Below the pieces are notes generated by a model that saw only the letters and a list, made by a program, of their open reading frames with translations, did no database searches and was not told the origin of the DNA. DNA of 64,000 bases from an uncultured Lachnospiraceae bacterium. Its GTDB lineage: Bacteria > Bacillota > Clostridia > Lachnospirales > Lachnospiraceae. Each line of letters opens with the position of its first letter. The first letter of the stretch is position 1. Both the position numbers and the translations under genes were made by a program. The DNA is taken from NCBI GenBank assembly GCA_945919075.1, contig CAMEIX010000012.1:1-64000 (forward strand), in the 5' to 3' direction. Shown one piece after another: positions 36,093 through 44,665 of the stretch.

Positions 36093-36402
36093 ATATATGA
36101 GAGTAATAGTCATGTTTGACTTACCGGTCTTAACCAGTAGTGAGAGAAGGGAATATGCTAAATTTCGAAAGTACCTGATAAAATCAGGTTTTTTAATGAT
36201 GCAGGAAAGTATTTATTGTAAATTAGCTCAAAATGCAACGGCTGCGGATAGTATTACGGAAAATATAAAGAAAAATAAGCCAACAAAAGGTCTGATTCAG
36301 GTATTAAAAATCACGGAAAAGCAATATTCCAAAATAAATATTATTCTTGGTGAAATAAACAATGAAGTCTTAAATACAGATGAGAGAATCGTATACTTAT
36401 GA
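36082..36402 (+). CDS. cas2: CRISPR-associated protein Cas2
   Basis: A 106-residue Cas2 beginning MSYRYMRVIVMFDLPV, with the conserved Asp after the first beta strand. It bridges Cas1 dimers in the integration complex. It overlaps both cas1 and csn2, indicating tight co-translation. Confidence 0.96.
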   Translation: MSYRYMRVIVMFDLPVLTSSERREYAKFRKYLIKSGFLMMQESIYCKLAQNATAADSITENIKKNKPTKGLIQVLKITEKQYSKINIILGEINNEVLNTDERIVYL

Positions 36403-37073
36403 AAATTGTAAATGCAAAATATGGTTTAGAAGTACTTTGTGAGGAAGGTTATACGAATGCCATTATTTTGGAAAATCCTCACACAATGTCGGAGTTTGTT
36501 CAAGAGTTACTTATACAAAAGGATATGGACGAAGAAGGCAATTTTCTTCTTTCACAGGATAATAAACTCCTAAAATTAAGTAAGAATATTGATGTAATTT
36601 TAGATCCTTTTTCTCTGGATGTTAATAACAAAAAGATCATATCATCTCTTTATTCACAAATGAATGAAATTGCAAATGAAGATATGGAACAGATTTATCA
36701 TATTAATACAGTACTGATAAAAAAGATGGATGAAATTGTTGATCAGTTTCCTTCCATCGATATTCAGTATAATGAGATATGGGAGTGGACTGGAATTTTC
36801 AAGATGTTAGGTGTTTACATCAATAATCAATATGACAGATTAGTTGAACGATTGGAACATTATCTTAAGATAATTGTCCAGTTTACAGATGTCAGATTAT
36901 TATTCTTTACAAATTTGTCCTGTTTTTTGACGCAAAATGAGCTTAGTATGATTTTAGGAATAGCTAAACATCTAAAAATCAATATTATTCTTGTGGAAAA
37001 TAAGGAATTTTCTGATATTCTCGGGGTAAGGCAATATATTCTTGACACGGATAACTGTCTTATTATTAAATAA
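36399..37073 (+). CDS. csn2: CRISPR adaptation protein Csn2
   Basis: A 224-residue Csn2, the marker of subtype II-A. It has the usual length, an N-terminal beta region and a long helical middle (HINTVLIKKMDEIVDQFP). The family forms a calcium-dependent tetrameric ring on DNA ends during spacer acquisition. It overlaps cas2 by 4 bases. The array promoter appears to lie inside its 3' end. Confidence 0.93.
   Translation: MKIVNAKYGLEVLCEEGYTNAIILENPHTMSEFVQELLIQKDMDEEGNFLLSQDNKLLKLSKNIDVILDPFSLDVNNKKIISSLYSQMNEIANEDMEQIYHINTVLIKKMDEIVDQFPSIDIQYNEIWEWTGIFKMLGVYINNQYDRLVERLEHYLKIIVQFTDVRLLFFTNLSCFLTQNELSMILGIAKHLKINIILVENKEFSDILGVRQYILDTDNCLIIK
37042..37069 (+). promoter_or_regulatory. CRISPR array promoter within the end of csn2
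   Basis: TTGACA at 37042-37047 and TATTAA at 37064-37069 with 16-base spacing. A start near 37076 would place the whole 59-base leader in the transcript and read the array in the crRNA sense. Confidence 0.6.
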
Positions 37074-37132
37074 AAAGTAACATAATTTACACTATTACCA
37101 AATAGATAGGTTCGGTGATAACGCAATTTGAG
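37074..37132 (+). promoter_or_regulatory. CRISPR leader with leader-anchoring sequence ATTTGAG
   Basis: The 59-base leader ends with ATTTGAG (37126-37132) directly against the first repeat. This heptamer is the leader-anchoring sequence used by several type II-A integration complexes. The leader also holds CATAATTTACA (37081-37091), the exact complement of 11 bases inside the repeat. Confidence 0.8.
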
Positions 37133-40100
37133 GTTTGAGAACCTTGTAAATTATGATATGTCTTAAACAAATTTTTATATTGGACTCTTATGTATAACGT
37201 TTGAGAACCTTGTAAATTATGATATGTCTTAAACGTAGCCGCTGAGGCGAATACATCCATTCTTGTTTGAGAACCTTGTAAATTATGATATGTCTTAAAC
37301 TCCCAACCACGTGATTATTATATCAATTATGTTTGAGAACCTTGTAAATTATGATATGTCTTAAACGCATGTGAGTTACACGAGTTTAACTCATCCGTTT
37401 GAGAACCTTGTAAATTATGATATGTCTTAAACTGACGAAATTTTTGAAACGGATATTTCGGAGGTTTGAGAACCTTGTAAATTATGATATGTCTTAAACT
37501 TCCCGCAACAGGGGACGTTAAATGGTTTAGTTTGAGAACCTTGTAAATTATGATATGTCTTAAACTGCAAATTTTTGTTTATAATCGTAATCTAAGTTTG
37601 AGAACCTTGTAAATTATGATATGTCTTAAACTGTGATAAAGCAATGGGCTTAAGAGTTCTTGTTTGAGAACCTTGTAAATTATGATATGTCTTAAACCGA
37701 GAGTGTTTTCACCTAATTGAAAAACCATGTTTGAGAACCTTGTAAATTATGATATGTCTTAAACTCCGTTCAAGAAAAAGCGGAACTGGCTGAGTTTGAG
37801 AACCTTGTAAATTATGATATGTCTTAAACCATGGAATATTACAGACTCGCCAACTATCAGTTTGAGAACCTTGTAAATTATGATATGTCTTAAACTTCCA
37901 TATGCACCGCATAATTCACATTTTCGTTTGAGAACCTTGTAAATTATGATATGTCTTAAACATCGCATCACCAGGGGTCTATTGATTGGGAGTTTGAGAA
38001 CCTTGTAAATTATGATATGTCTTAAACCCGTTGCATACAATAATCAGGATCTGGCTGGTTTGAGAACCTTGTAAATTATGATATGTCTTAAACTTTTTTC
38101 AACTCATGTCGTAATATAGACGTGTTTGAGAACCTTGTAAATTATGATATGTCTTAAACTTCTACAAATTCGTTCGCCCTAATTCGTTTGTTTGAGAACC
38201 TTGTAAATTATGATATGTCTTAAACCGTTTCATGCATTTGTATTGCGTGGTATGGTTTGAGAACCTTGTAAATTATGATATGTCTTAAACTATCCGAAGG
38301 TTTATATGAATCTGTTGATGTTTGAGAACCTTGTAAATTATGATATGTCTTAAACCCTTTCTTGCCCTGATAGTAGCCTTTGCATGTTTGAGAACCTTGT
38401 AAATTATGATATGTCTTAAACCCAGGGCAATGTAACCAGAAGCGACTTGGCGTTTGAGAACCTTGTAAATTATGATATGTCTTAAACTGAATCGATTGGA
38501 TAATATCAGTAAGGTGCGGTTTGAGAACCTTGTAAATTATGATATGTCTTAAACCCTGTAAAGAGAGAATACCATGTAAGGGGAGTTTGAGAACCTTGTA
38601 AATTATGATATGTCTTAAACTTTTTCTTTTTGCTGACAAGTGACAACTGAGTTTGAGAACCTTGTAAATTATGATATGTCTTAAACGTAATATTGGACGT
38701 CACCCTTTTCGACATCGTTTGAGAACCTTGTAAATTATGATATGTCTTAAACTGTCAGAAGCTTTGCTTTGACTCCGGTGTGTTTGAGAACCTTGTAAAT
38801 TATGATATGTCTTAAACTATTGCGTTTTCCTCTGCTGGAACTCCGGCGTTTGAGAACCTTGTAAATTATGATATGTCTTAAACCGGAAACGTGGCTATTA
38901 AATACCCACTCGTGTTTGAGAACCTTGTAAATTATGATATGTCTTAAACGCGTCCTTTTGTGTAAGATTATCGGGAGTAGTTTGAGAACCTTGTAAATTA
39001 TGATATGTCTTAAACAAAAAAGTGGTATTGAATTTAAGTATGTTAGTTTGAGAACCTTGTAAATTATGATATGTCTTAAACACTTAGAAGATTTTGGAAT
39101 AGAAACGGAATGTTTGAGAACCTTGTAAATTATGATATGTCTTAAACCGAAACATTTCAACACAATATCCGAAATCGGTTTGAGAACCTTGTAAATTATG
39201 ATATGTCTTAAACTGTTTAATGGCGTTCGTTAATTGCCAGTAGGGTTTGAGAACCTTGTAAATTATGATATGTCTTAAACACGACAAAAAGCCGGATGAG
39301 AAGAATATGAGTTTGAGAACCTTGTAAATTATGATATGTCTTAAACCGGCGCTGGAAGGATGAAACGCAGAACGTGTTTGAGAACCTTGTAAATTATGAT
39401 ATGTCTTAAACGTTTTTTCAAAATCTATATCGTAAAAATCGGTTTGAGAACCTTGTAAATTATGATATGTCTTAAACAGGATATGGAATTACTTGACGTG
39501 TTTTAATGTTTGAGAACCTTGTAAATTATGATATGTCTTAAACTTCCAAACAAGATAAACGGTTTCACCTGTAGTTTGAGAACCTTGTAAATTATGATAT
39601 GTCTTAAACTCCTGTCTTTCAAGAATACATTCACACTTTGTTTGAGAACCTTGTAAATTATGATATGTCTTAAACGGCGCGATAGTGAAGGCGGTGAGGT
39701 CATGAGTTTGAGAACCTTGTAAATTATGATATGTCTTAAACATAACTTTTCGAAAAAGTGCTATGAAATCCGTTTGAGAACCTTGTAAATTATGATATGT
39801 CTTAAACTTACATTCTTCGGGAAATTCCGTGATTAACGTTTGAGAACCTTGTAAATTATGATATGTCTTAAACGGTTGAGCAAGGCTATAAGCCGTGGTT
39901 TTTGTTTGAGAACCTTGTAAATTATGATATGTCTTAAACTTGTGATGCCTGGAACATTGCCCAGAGCGTGTTTGAGAACCTTGTAAATTATGATATGTCT
40001 TAAACATTTCGTTTTGTAAAAGCGACTGAAAATGAGTTTGAGAACCTTGTAAATTATGATATGTCTTAAACTAATCCGATTTCGTCGTAGAACTCGCTTA

Positions 40101-40599
40101 AGTTTGAGAACCTTGTAAATTATGATATGTCTTAAACTTCGCCCCTCAGCCATTCTCCTACTTTAGTGTTTGAGAACCTTGTAAATTATGATATGTCTTA
40201 AACGTGAATTTATATGATAGGTGCTATCCGTGTGTTTGAGAACCTTGTAAATTATGATATGTCTTAAACATTGCATCGCACATGTCCAGCATGATCAATG
40301 TTTGAGAACCTTGTAAATTATGATATGTCTTAAACAGTATGTTCATTACCTTGAATATCTTTTGCGTTTGAGAACCTTGTAAATTATGATATGTCTTAAA
40401 CTGAAAGAAAACCAGGTGCTTATCAAGTATTGTTTGAGAACCTTGTAAATTATGATATGTCTTAAACAGGGCTTGCGGAATATATCTACGTAATATCGTT
40501 TGAGAACCTTGTAAATTATGATATGTCTTAAACTTGAAGACTGCAAATACAAGAGTCTCGATAGTTTGAGAACCTTGTAAATTATGATATGTCTTAAAC
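37133..40599 (+). CRISPR. CRISPR array: 53 repeats, 52 spacers
   Basis: The 36-base repeat starts GTTTGAGAACC and ends TGTCTTAAAC. Following every repeat start from 37133 to 40564 gives 53 copies. I saw no repeat variant, including the last copy. Spacers are 29-31 bases, mostly 30. The repeat orientation with GTTT at the 5' end and the pairing with tracrRNA show that crRNAs are made from the plus strand. Reading frames across the array encode only repeat peptides and are not genes. Confidence 0.99.
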
Positions 40600-40600
40600 A

Positions 40601-40657
40601 GAAGAAACTGTTGGAAAAGTGAAGTTCAAGGTTAAGAGGTGGATTGATGAAGATTAA
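40601..40657 (+). pseudogene. Truncated coding tail abutting the last CRISPR repeat
   Basis: One base after the last repeat an open frame reads EETVGKVKFKVKRWIDED and stops at 40657. It overlaps the start of the next small gene by 11 bases, as adjacent phage genes often do. It looks like the end of a gene whose upstream part was lost where the array begins. With only 18 residues the call is tentative. Confidence 0.35.
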
Positions 40658-40805
40658 ATGGAAAGGTAAAACAGAATTTCTTTCACTGACACATGGGAAA
40701 GTGTATGATGTTCTGTCAGTTGAAAAAGATTGGTACAGGATAAATGATGATTCAGGAGAAAGTTATTTATATCCACCTGAACAATTTGAAATTGTTGAAG
40801 AATAG
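40647..40805 (+). CDS. Small phage-type protein
   Basis: A 52-residue protein beginning MKIKWKGKTEFLSLTHGKVY and containing DWYRINDDSGESYLYPP. It resembles short SH3-like proteins common in Firmicute phages and islands. GAGGTGG lies just before the ATG. Its function is unknown. Confidence 0.65.
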   Translation: MKIKWKGKTEFLSLTHGKVYDVLSVEKDWYRINDDSGESYLYPPEQFEIVEE

Positions 40806-40855
40806 AAAGCGCTTTACAGCAGATGCAGGGTGCTTTTTTCATGCAAACAAATGAT

Positions 40856-40882
40856 AAGGAAGGGCAAAAGCCTTTCCTTTTT
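40856..40882 (+). terminator. Terminator after the small phage-type gene
   Basis: AAGGAAGGGC and GCCTTTCCTT pair with one wobble around AAAA and run into TTTTT. Confidence 0.75.
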
Positions 40883-40900
40883 AGTACGAAAGAGGTAACA

Positions 40901-40966
40901 ATGAAAAACAACAAACTTTGGTTTGAAGAAACTTTATTCAGTTTACAAACTAATCCAATGGATTAA
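40901..40966 (+). CDS. Candidate 21-residue small ORF
   Basis: The ATG at 40901 follows GAAAGAGGT by about 5 bases. The peptide begins MKNNKLWFEETLFS and ends NPMD. It is not hydrophobic, so it is unlike the type I toxin at 27417. It converges on a candidate small RNA encoded on the minus strand. The family is not known. Confidence 0.35.
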   Translation: MKNNKLWFEETLFSLQTNPMD

Positions 40967-41079
40967 AAAAGAGGTTGACATCCCGCCAGATGACAACCCC
41001 TAAAATCTAAGTAACTCGTAAACCTACCCCTCGCTTCTTCGGAGCCACTAACGAGTTGTAAAAAGCAGATACCTTTTAC
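40964..41079 (-). ncRNA. Candidate structured small RNA, unknown family
   Basis: A minus-strand promoter TTGAAA (41114-41109), 17 bases, TACAAT (41091-41086) predicts a start near 41079. A stem-loop at 40998-40973 with 10-base arms and one mismatch, followed by TCTTTTTT, would end it near 40964. The RNA of about 115 bases has no start codon with a ribosome site. A long central stem pairs AACTCGT (41057-41051) with ACGAGTT (41019-41013). A 5' inverted repeat pairs 41074-41084 with 41053-41063 and could compete with the central stem. Confidence 0.5.
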
Positions 41080-41157
41080 AACTCCATTGTACCAGAATCT
41101 ATAAATATTTTCAACACATGGTGATAAAAATCGTAGCTAAATCGTGTTTGAGACCCC

Positions 41158-41185
41158 TTGACAAATCCCCGCTTCATGGTATAAT
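41158..41185 (+). promoter_or_regulatory. Promoter of the exporter/Fur operon
   Basis: TTGACA at 41158-41163 and TATAAT at 41180-41185 with 16-base spacing, a near-consensus promoter for the exporter and fur-family genes. Confidence 0.85.
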
Positions 41186-41191
41186 CCTAAA

Positions 41192-41212
41192 TGCAAATGA
41201 GTTGCATTTGCA
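41192..41212. promoter_or_regulatory. Fur-family operator-like palindrome
   Basis: TGCAAAT (41192-41198) and ATTTGCA (41206-41212) are inverted with 7 bases between, placed on the expected transcription start. The operon's own Fur-family regulator is the obvious candidate to bind it. Confidence 0.65.
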
Positions 41213-41255
41213 ATAATTAGTATTTAAAGAAATTAGAAATTTGGAAGGAATTACC

Positions 41256-42269
41256 ATGGAAGAAGTTATTATTGACACCCTGCTTGATACCGCAAGGTTA
41301 CTGCCTTTTTTATATATTACCTATCTTATCATGGGTATTTTGGAAAAACGGGCTTCGGGCACCATGAAAAATATCGTGCGCAAATCCGGAAAGGCCGGTC
41401 CTGTTATAGGGGGTATTTTGGGGGTGGTCCCGCAATGTGGTTTTTCGGCAGCAGCATCCGGTTTTTATGCAGGCAGAATGATTACGTTAGGCACTCTGAT
41501 TGCCATTTACCTTTCCACATCTGATGAAATGTTGCCTATTTTGATTTCAGAAAGCAGTATCGGTATGTCTACTATTGTGAAAATTCTTTTGCTGAAAGTT
41601 GGCATCGGTATGGTAGCTGGTATTATTATTGATATTGTTTTTAAGAGTACCGTCAATGAGCCGCAGATGATGTTGGTACAGACATCCGAACAGATGCGAG
41701 GTATGGGGAATACCGGTAGAATGCAGTCAGCAAGGGGACAAGCTACAAAAATGCAGACCGGGAAGATGCAGGCCGGAAGAATGCAGGGTAGTAACAGAAT
41801 GCAGAGTGGCAACAGAATGCCGGACAATGCAATTTGTACCAATGTAAATTGTATTTGTGGCAATGGAAAAAATGTATTTTTTGCGGCATTTATTCATACA
41901 TTCCGAATTGCAGTGTTCATTTTAATTATCTCTTTCGTCATGAATCTGGTAATATTCCTCGTGGGAGAAGATTCTATTAAACACATTTTCTTGAACAAAC
42001 CGGTTATCGGGGAATTGCTGGCAGCACTTGTGGGTCTGATTCCTAACTGCGCAGCATCGGTTGTACTGACGCAGCTTTATGTGGAAGGTGCGCTTAGCTT
42101 CGGAGCATGCATGGCGGGATTGCTGGTTGGTGCCGGAGTCGGAATTCTGGTACTTTTCAGAGCAAACCGCCGAATGAAGGAAAATATACGTGTTGTTGCA
42201 CTTTTATACAGCATTGGTGTAATTAGTGGAATTATTCTGGAATTTTTACCGGCGGGTATTTGGAGGTAG
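41256..42269 (+). CDS. Putative heavy-metal exporter (ArsP_2-like, 10 TM)
   Basis: A 337-residue polytopic membrane protein in two halves with similar motifs (GILGVVPQCGFSAAASGFYAG and LVGLIPNCAASVVLTQLY), matching the putative 10-TM heavy-metal exporter family. The cytoplasmic loop between the halves (about 140-205) has five K/R-M-Q triplets and a final R-M-P, then C194, C199 and C201, so it may bind soft metals. The ATG at 41256 follows GGAAGGA. It is co-transcribed with the Fur-family gene 3 bases downstream, probably as self-regulated metal efflux. The metal is unknown. Confidence 0.8.
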   Translation: MEEVIIDTLLDTARLLPFLYITYLIMGILEKRASGTMKNIVRKSGKAGPVIGGILGVVPQCGFSAAASGFYAGRMITLGTLIAIYLSTSDEMLPILISESSIGMSTIVKILLLKVGIGMVAGIIIDIVFKSTVNEPQMMLVQTSEQMRGMGNTGRMQSARGQATKMQTGKMQAGRMQGSNRMQSGNRMPDNAICTNVNCICGNGKNVFFAAFIHTFRIAVFILIISFVMNLVIFLVGEDSIKHIFLNKPVIGELLAALVGLIPNCAASVVLTQLYVEGALSFGACMAGLLVGAGVGILVLFRANRRMKENIRVVALLYSIGVISGIILEFLPAGIWR

Positions 42270-42272
42270 GAA

Positions 42273-42731
42273 ATGGCGGAAAACAGACAGTCTTACCCGG
42301 AAGGGATTAAATGGACCAAACAAAGGAAAGATGTATTCCATATACTGAACAATGCAACGGAACCCATGAGTGCAGCACAGATTTATGCACAGATTCTAAA
42401 AAATGAGCCGGATGTTAATTATGCGGTTTCCACTATTTATCGCATTCTGGCAGCATTTGAAGAGCAGGGGTTTGTGGAAAAAACCACTTTTATGGGCGAT
42501 GACACTGTTATGTATGAGTGGAACAAGCACGAACATACCCATTATGCGGTTTGTCTTAACTGTCACAAGAAAGTGCCGGTTCATGTCTGTCCTTTGGAAC
42601 ATTTTGATCACCATGATATGATGGGACGCGGTCCCTGGGCTGAAATTGCAAAATCAGATGATTTTGTTGTTACGGCACATAAATTAGAGCTTTATGGGTA
42701 TTGTAAAGAGTGTGAAAAAATCCGTAAATAG
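42273..42731 (+). CDS. Fur-family metal-responsive repressor
   Basis: A 152-residue Fur superfamily protein. The N-terminal winged helix (about 10-85) contains TEPMSAAQIYAQIL and YAVSTIYRILAAFEEQGF. The dimer/metal part has HEHTHYAVCLNCHKK, and a second pair CKEC at the C-terminus completes a structural zinc site. Extra His residues (CPLEHFDHHD) may sense metal. Whether it is Fur, Zur or PerR type cannot be fixed. Adjacent to the exporter, it probably controls it through the palindrome at 41192. Confidence 0.9.
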   Translation: MAENRQSYPEGIKWTKQRKDVFHILNNATEPMSAAQIYAQILKNEPDVNYAVSTIYRILAAFEEQGFVEKTTFMGDDTVMYEWNKHEHTHYAVCLNCHKKVPVHVCPLEHFDHHDMMGRGPWAEIAKSDDFVVTAHKLELYGYCKECEKIRK

Positions 42732-42791
42732 GCATATATTCGGCTTTTTACGAAAGTATTCCGGAAAAATTAAAAATTTTTAAAAAAATAC

Positions 42792-42820
42792 TTGCCATTT
42801 TATGAAGTATATAATATAAT
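42792..42820 (+). promoter_or_regulatory. tRNA-Lys promoter
   Basis: TTGCCA at 42792-42797 and TATAAT at 42815-42820 with 17-base spacing, 30 bases before the tRNA. Confidence 0.75.
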
Positions 42821-42850
42821 AATCCTTGCGTTGAAAAATGCTTCAATTTT

Positions 42851-42923
42851 GCACCGCTAGCTCAGTTGGTAGAGCACCTGACTCTTAATCAGGGTGTCCA
42901 GGGTTCGAGCCCCTGGCGGTGCA
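42851..42923 (+). tRNA. tRNA-Lys(CTT)
   Basis: The acceptor GCACCGC pairs with GCGGTGC and discriminator A. The D arm is GCTCAGTTGGTAGAGC. The anticodon stem CCTGA/TCAGG holds loop CTCTTAA, giving anticodon CTT. The T loop is TTCGAGC. No CCA is encoded. Confidence 0.97.
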
Positions 42924-42930
42924 CTTAGGA

Positions 42931-42977
42931 AGAATCGATTTTTGAGACATATGAGCTCGGGGGTCGGTTCTTTTTTT
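42931..42977 (+). terminator. Terminator after tRNA-Lys
   Basis: AGAATCGA (42931-42938) pairs with TCGGTTCT (42964-42971) with one wobble, followed by a seven-T run. Confidence 0.6.
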
Positions 42978-43012
42978 GTGTGTCTCCATAACCCGAATAA
43001 TGCTATTTGGGA

Positions 43013-43357
43013 TTACTCTATAGACTCGTCTGTATGCCATATAATTTTAATTTTTTCTGAATAATCTTCAAGGCAATGAAAAATTCCAAGAATATAAACA
43101 TTGATATTAACAACTTTATATATAAGTATATAATTCATGTCGGAAATTATGGCTTCATGGTAGTTGAGAGCATTCAAAAATGAATCTTTACTTTTAGGAA
43201 AAATGAAGGGATTTAATTCAAGATGTTCGTAAACGTTTTCAAGACAGTTTAGAAGATGTGAAGCAGCTTGTTTATTTTTTAGTGTAAAGAGTAGGTAATG
43301 TATACATGCGTCGAGGAGTGAATCCATCTTATCGGTGGTAATTAGATTATAAGTCAT
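43013..43357 (-). CDS. RelE/ParE-type toxin
   Basis: A 114-residue protein with the compact RelE/ParE pattern: helical first half (IHYLLFTLKNKQAASHLLNCLENVYEHLELNP), then strands ending YILIYKVVNINVYILGIFHCLEDY. ParE relatives poison gyrase and RelE relatives cut mRNA; the target is not decided here. Its start overlaps the antitoxin gene by 11 bases, the usual coupling. Confidence 0.75.
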   Translation of the reverse strand: MTYNLITTDKMDSLLDACIHYLLFTLKNKQAASHLLNCLENVYEHLELNPFIFPKSKDSFLNALNYHEAIISDMNYILIYKVVNINVYILGIFHCLEDYSEKIKIIWHTDESIE

Positions 43358-43607
43358 ACTTCTCCTTCACTTGCGATAGAGATTCTCTGGCATCATGTAC
43401 CTTAGATTCTTTAATTTCCTGTTCAGATGTTAACAGGCTTTGATAGAGATTTAATCTTTTGGATACATTTTCAAAAACTTCAATACTCATGATAACCATG
43501 TCTCCGTAGCCATTTTTTGTAATATATACAGGTTCATCTGTTTTGTGGCACATATCTGAAATCTCAGATGTGTTTTTCAGATTTTTGATAGGAATAATTT
43601 GTGGCAT
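43347..43607 (-). CDS. Phd/YefM-family antitoxin
   Basis: An 86-residue protein beginning MPQIIPIKNLKNTSEISDMC, followed by EPVYITKNGYGDMVIMSIEVFE, the Phd/YefM fold. The C-terminal tail is the likely toxin-binding part. The start at 43607 is chosen because GAGGT lies 6 bases upstream. It precedes and overlaps the toxin gene, and antitoxins of this type repress their own promoter. Confidence 0.85.
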   Translation of the reverse strand: MPQIIPIKNLKNTSEISDMCHKTDEPVYITKNGYGDMVIMSIEVFENVSKRLNLYQSLLTSEQEIKESKVHDARESLSQVKEKYDL

Positions 43608-43748
43608 AACATTACCTCGCTCCATATAGTAACATTATTATACCATAATAATGGCACATGTAAAGTCTTTAAATTTGAATCTAGTTTCATTTTGTGATCT
43701 ATTATGATATGATGAAACTACAAAAGAGGAAACGATTTAGGAGAGCTT

Positions 43749-44423
43749 ATGTTCATAGAAGAATTGCAGCAGGGCCAAAAGATTACAATGAAAGCAAAAA
43801 TAGGCAGTGAAATGATGGAATTTGAAATTACCGTGCAGGACACATTGCCTAAGAAGCATACTATATTAACGGATGTTGTGATGAAAAATGATAAGGTCAT
43901 CAGTTTTCAGGCTAAAAATCTAATTGTTGATTTACTGGTCACCCTTTCAGACAGTGCTCCGTTGGTATTTAAGAATGTAAAAGTTGTGCTGAGTAAGGAT
44001 AAAGATGGCAGATTTCTCTATGCTATTTCAACTATTGCGGAGGCAAAAGTATTAAACAGACGGGAAAATTACAGGGTTTTCATTGGAAAAGAGATTATTG
44101 TGCAGGGCGGTTCAAACCATACCGCATATGAAGCGGTTTTGAAAGATATCAGCAGTACCGGCTTTGCAATAACCATTAACAGTAACGTGGCGGAGTTTAA
44201 TGACAAGCAAGTCCTGCATACTGTATTAAATGACCGAATTGAAGAGGTGGGGCAGAATTATTCATTTCATCTATATGGAATTATTGTGCGAAAAGAAGAA
44301 TTGGAAAATGATTTGGTGGTTTATGGATGTAAATTAAATACGCATGTCCCCGGGCTTAATAATTATCTGATGGTGAAGGAGAGAATGCGTCTGGCAAGAA
44401 TGAGCGGGCAAAGTAAAAATTGA
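43749..44423 (+). CDS. PilZ-domain c-di-GMP receptor
   Basis: A 224-residue protein with an N-terminal YcgR-like barrel (about 1-100) and a C-terminal PilZ domain. Both c-di-GMP binding motifs are intact: R104-R105-x3-R109 in NRRENYRV and D133-x-S135-x2-G138 in DISSTG. Such proteins usually slow motility or control surface behaviour when bound. A GGAG ribosome site precedes the ATG. Confidence 0.88.
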   Translation: MFIEELQQGQKITMKAKIGSEMMEFEITVQDTLPKKHTILTDVVMKNDKVISFQAKNLIVDLLVTLSDSAPLVFKNVKVVLSKDKDGRFLYAISTIAEAKVLNRRENYRVFIGKEIIVQGGSNHTAYEAVLKDISSTGFAITINSNVAEFNDKQVLHTVLNDRIEEVGQNYSFHLYGIIVRKEELENDLVVYGCKLNTHVPGLNNYLMVKERMRLARMSGQSKN

Positions 44424-44433
44424 ACAACATTTC

Positions 44434-44628
44434 ATGTATTGGGAGGAAGAATTTTTACATGTTTTTGCGCCGCAGTACAAACCGGAATGGATGGAAGGCG
44501 GAGCCGGGGTCTTGGAAGCTGTGCCTTTCGGATATGCGGGGAATCCAAGAGGGTACGAGGCGGTAAACAAAATTGCCAAGGAAATGCTGGAAATTCAGGT
44601 AAAAGCCATCTGTGAAAAATTGGAATAG
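44434..44628 (+). CDS. Small protein or gene fragment, unknown
   Basis: A 64-residue frame beginning MYWEEEFLHVFAPQYKPEW and containing GYAGNPRGYEAVNKIAKEMLEIQVKAI. The latter weakly recalls the C-terminal end of creatininase-family amidohydrolases (a G-N/D-P segment then a final helix). There is no clear ribosome site, which favours a fragment. It starts 10 bases after the PilZ stop. Confidence 0.35.
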   Translation: MYWEEEFLHVFAPQYKPEWMEGGAGVLEAVPFGYAGNPRGYEAVNKIAKEMLEIQVKAICEKLE

Positions 44629-44665
44629 ATTGTGCCAAATGACATAGGAATGAAGGGGGAATAAA

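Noticed and set aside
37709..40552. Minus-strand reading frames encoding repeated LRHIIIYKVLK or FKTYHNLQGSQT units
   Set aside because: They are translations of the CRISPR repeat in different frames and have no ribosome sites.
37133..40599. Self-targeting spacers within this window
   Set aside because: No obvious match was noticed by eye, but 52 spacers were not compared systematically, so no claim is made either way.
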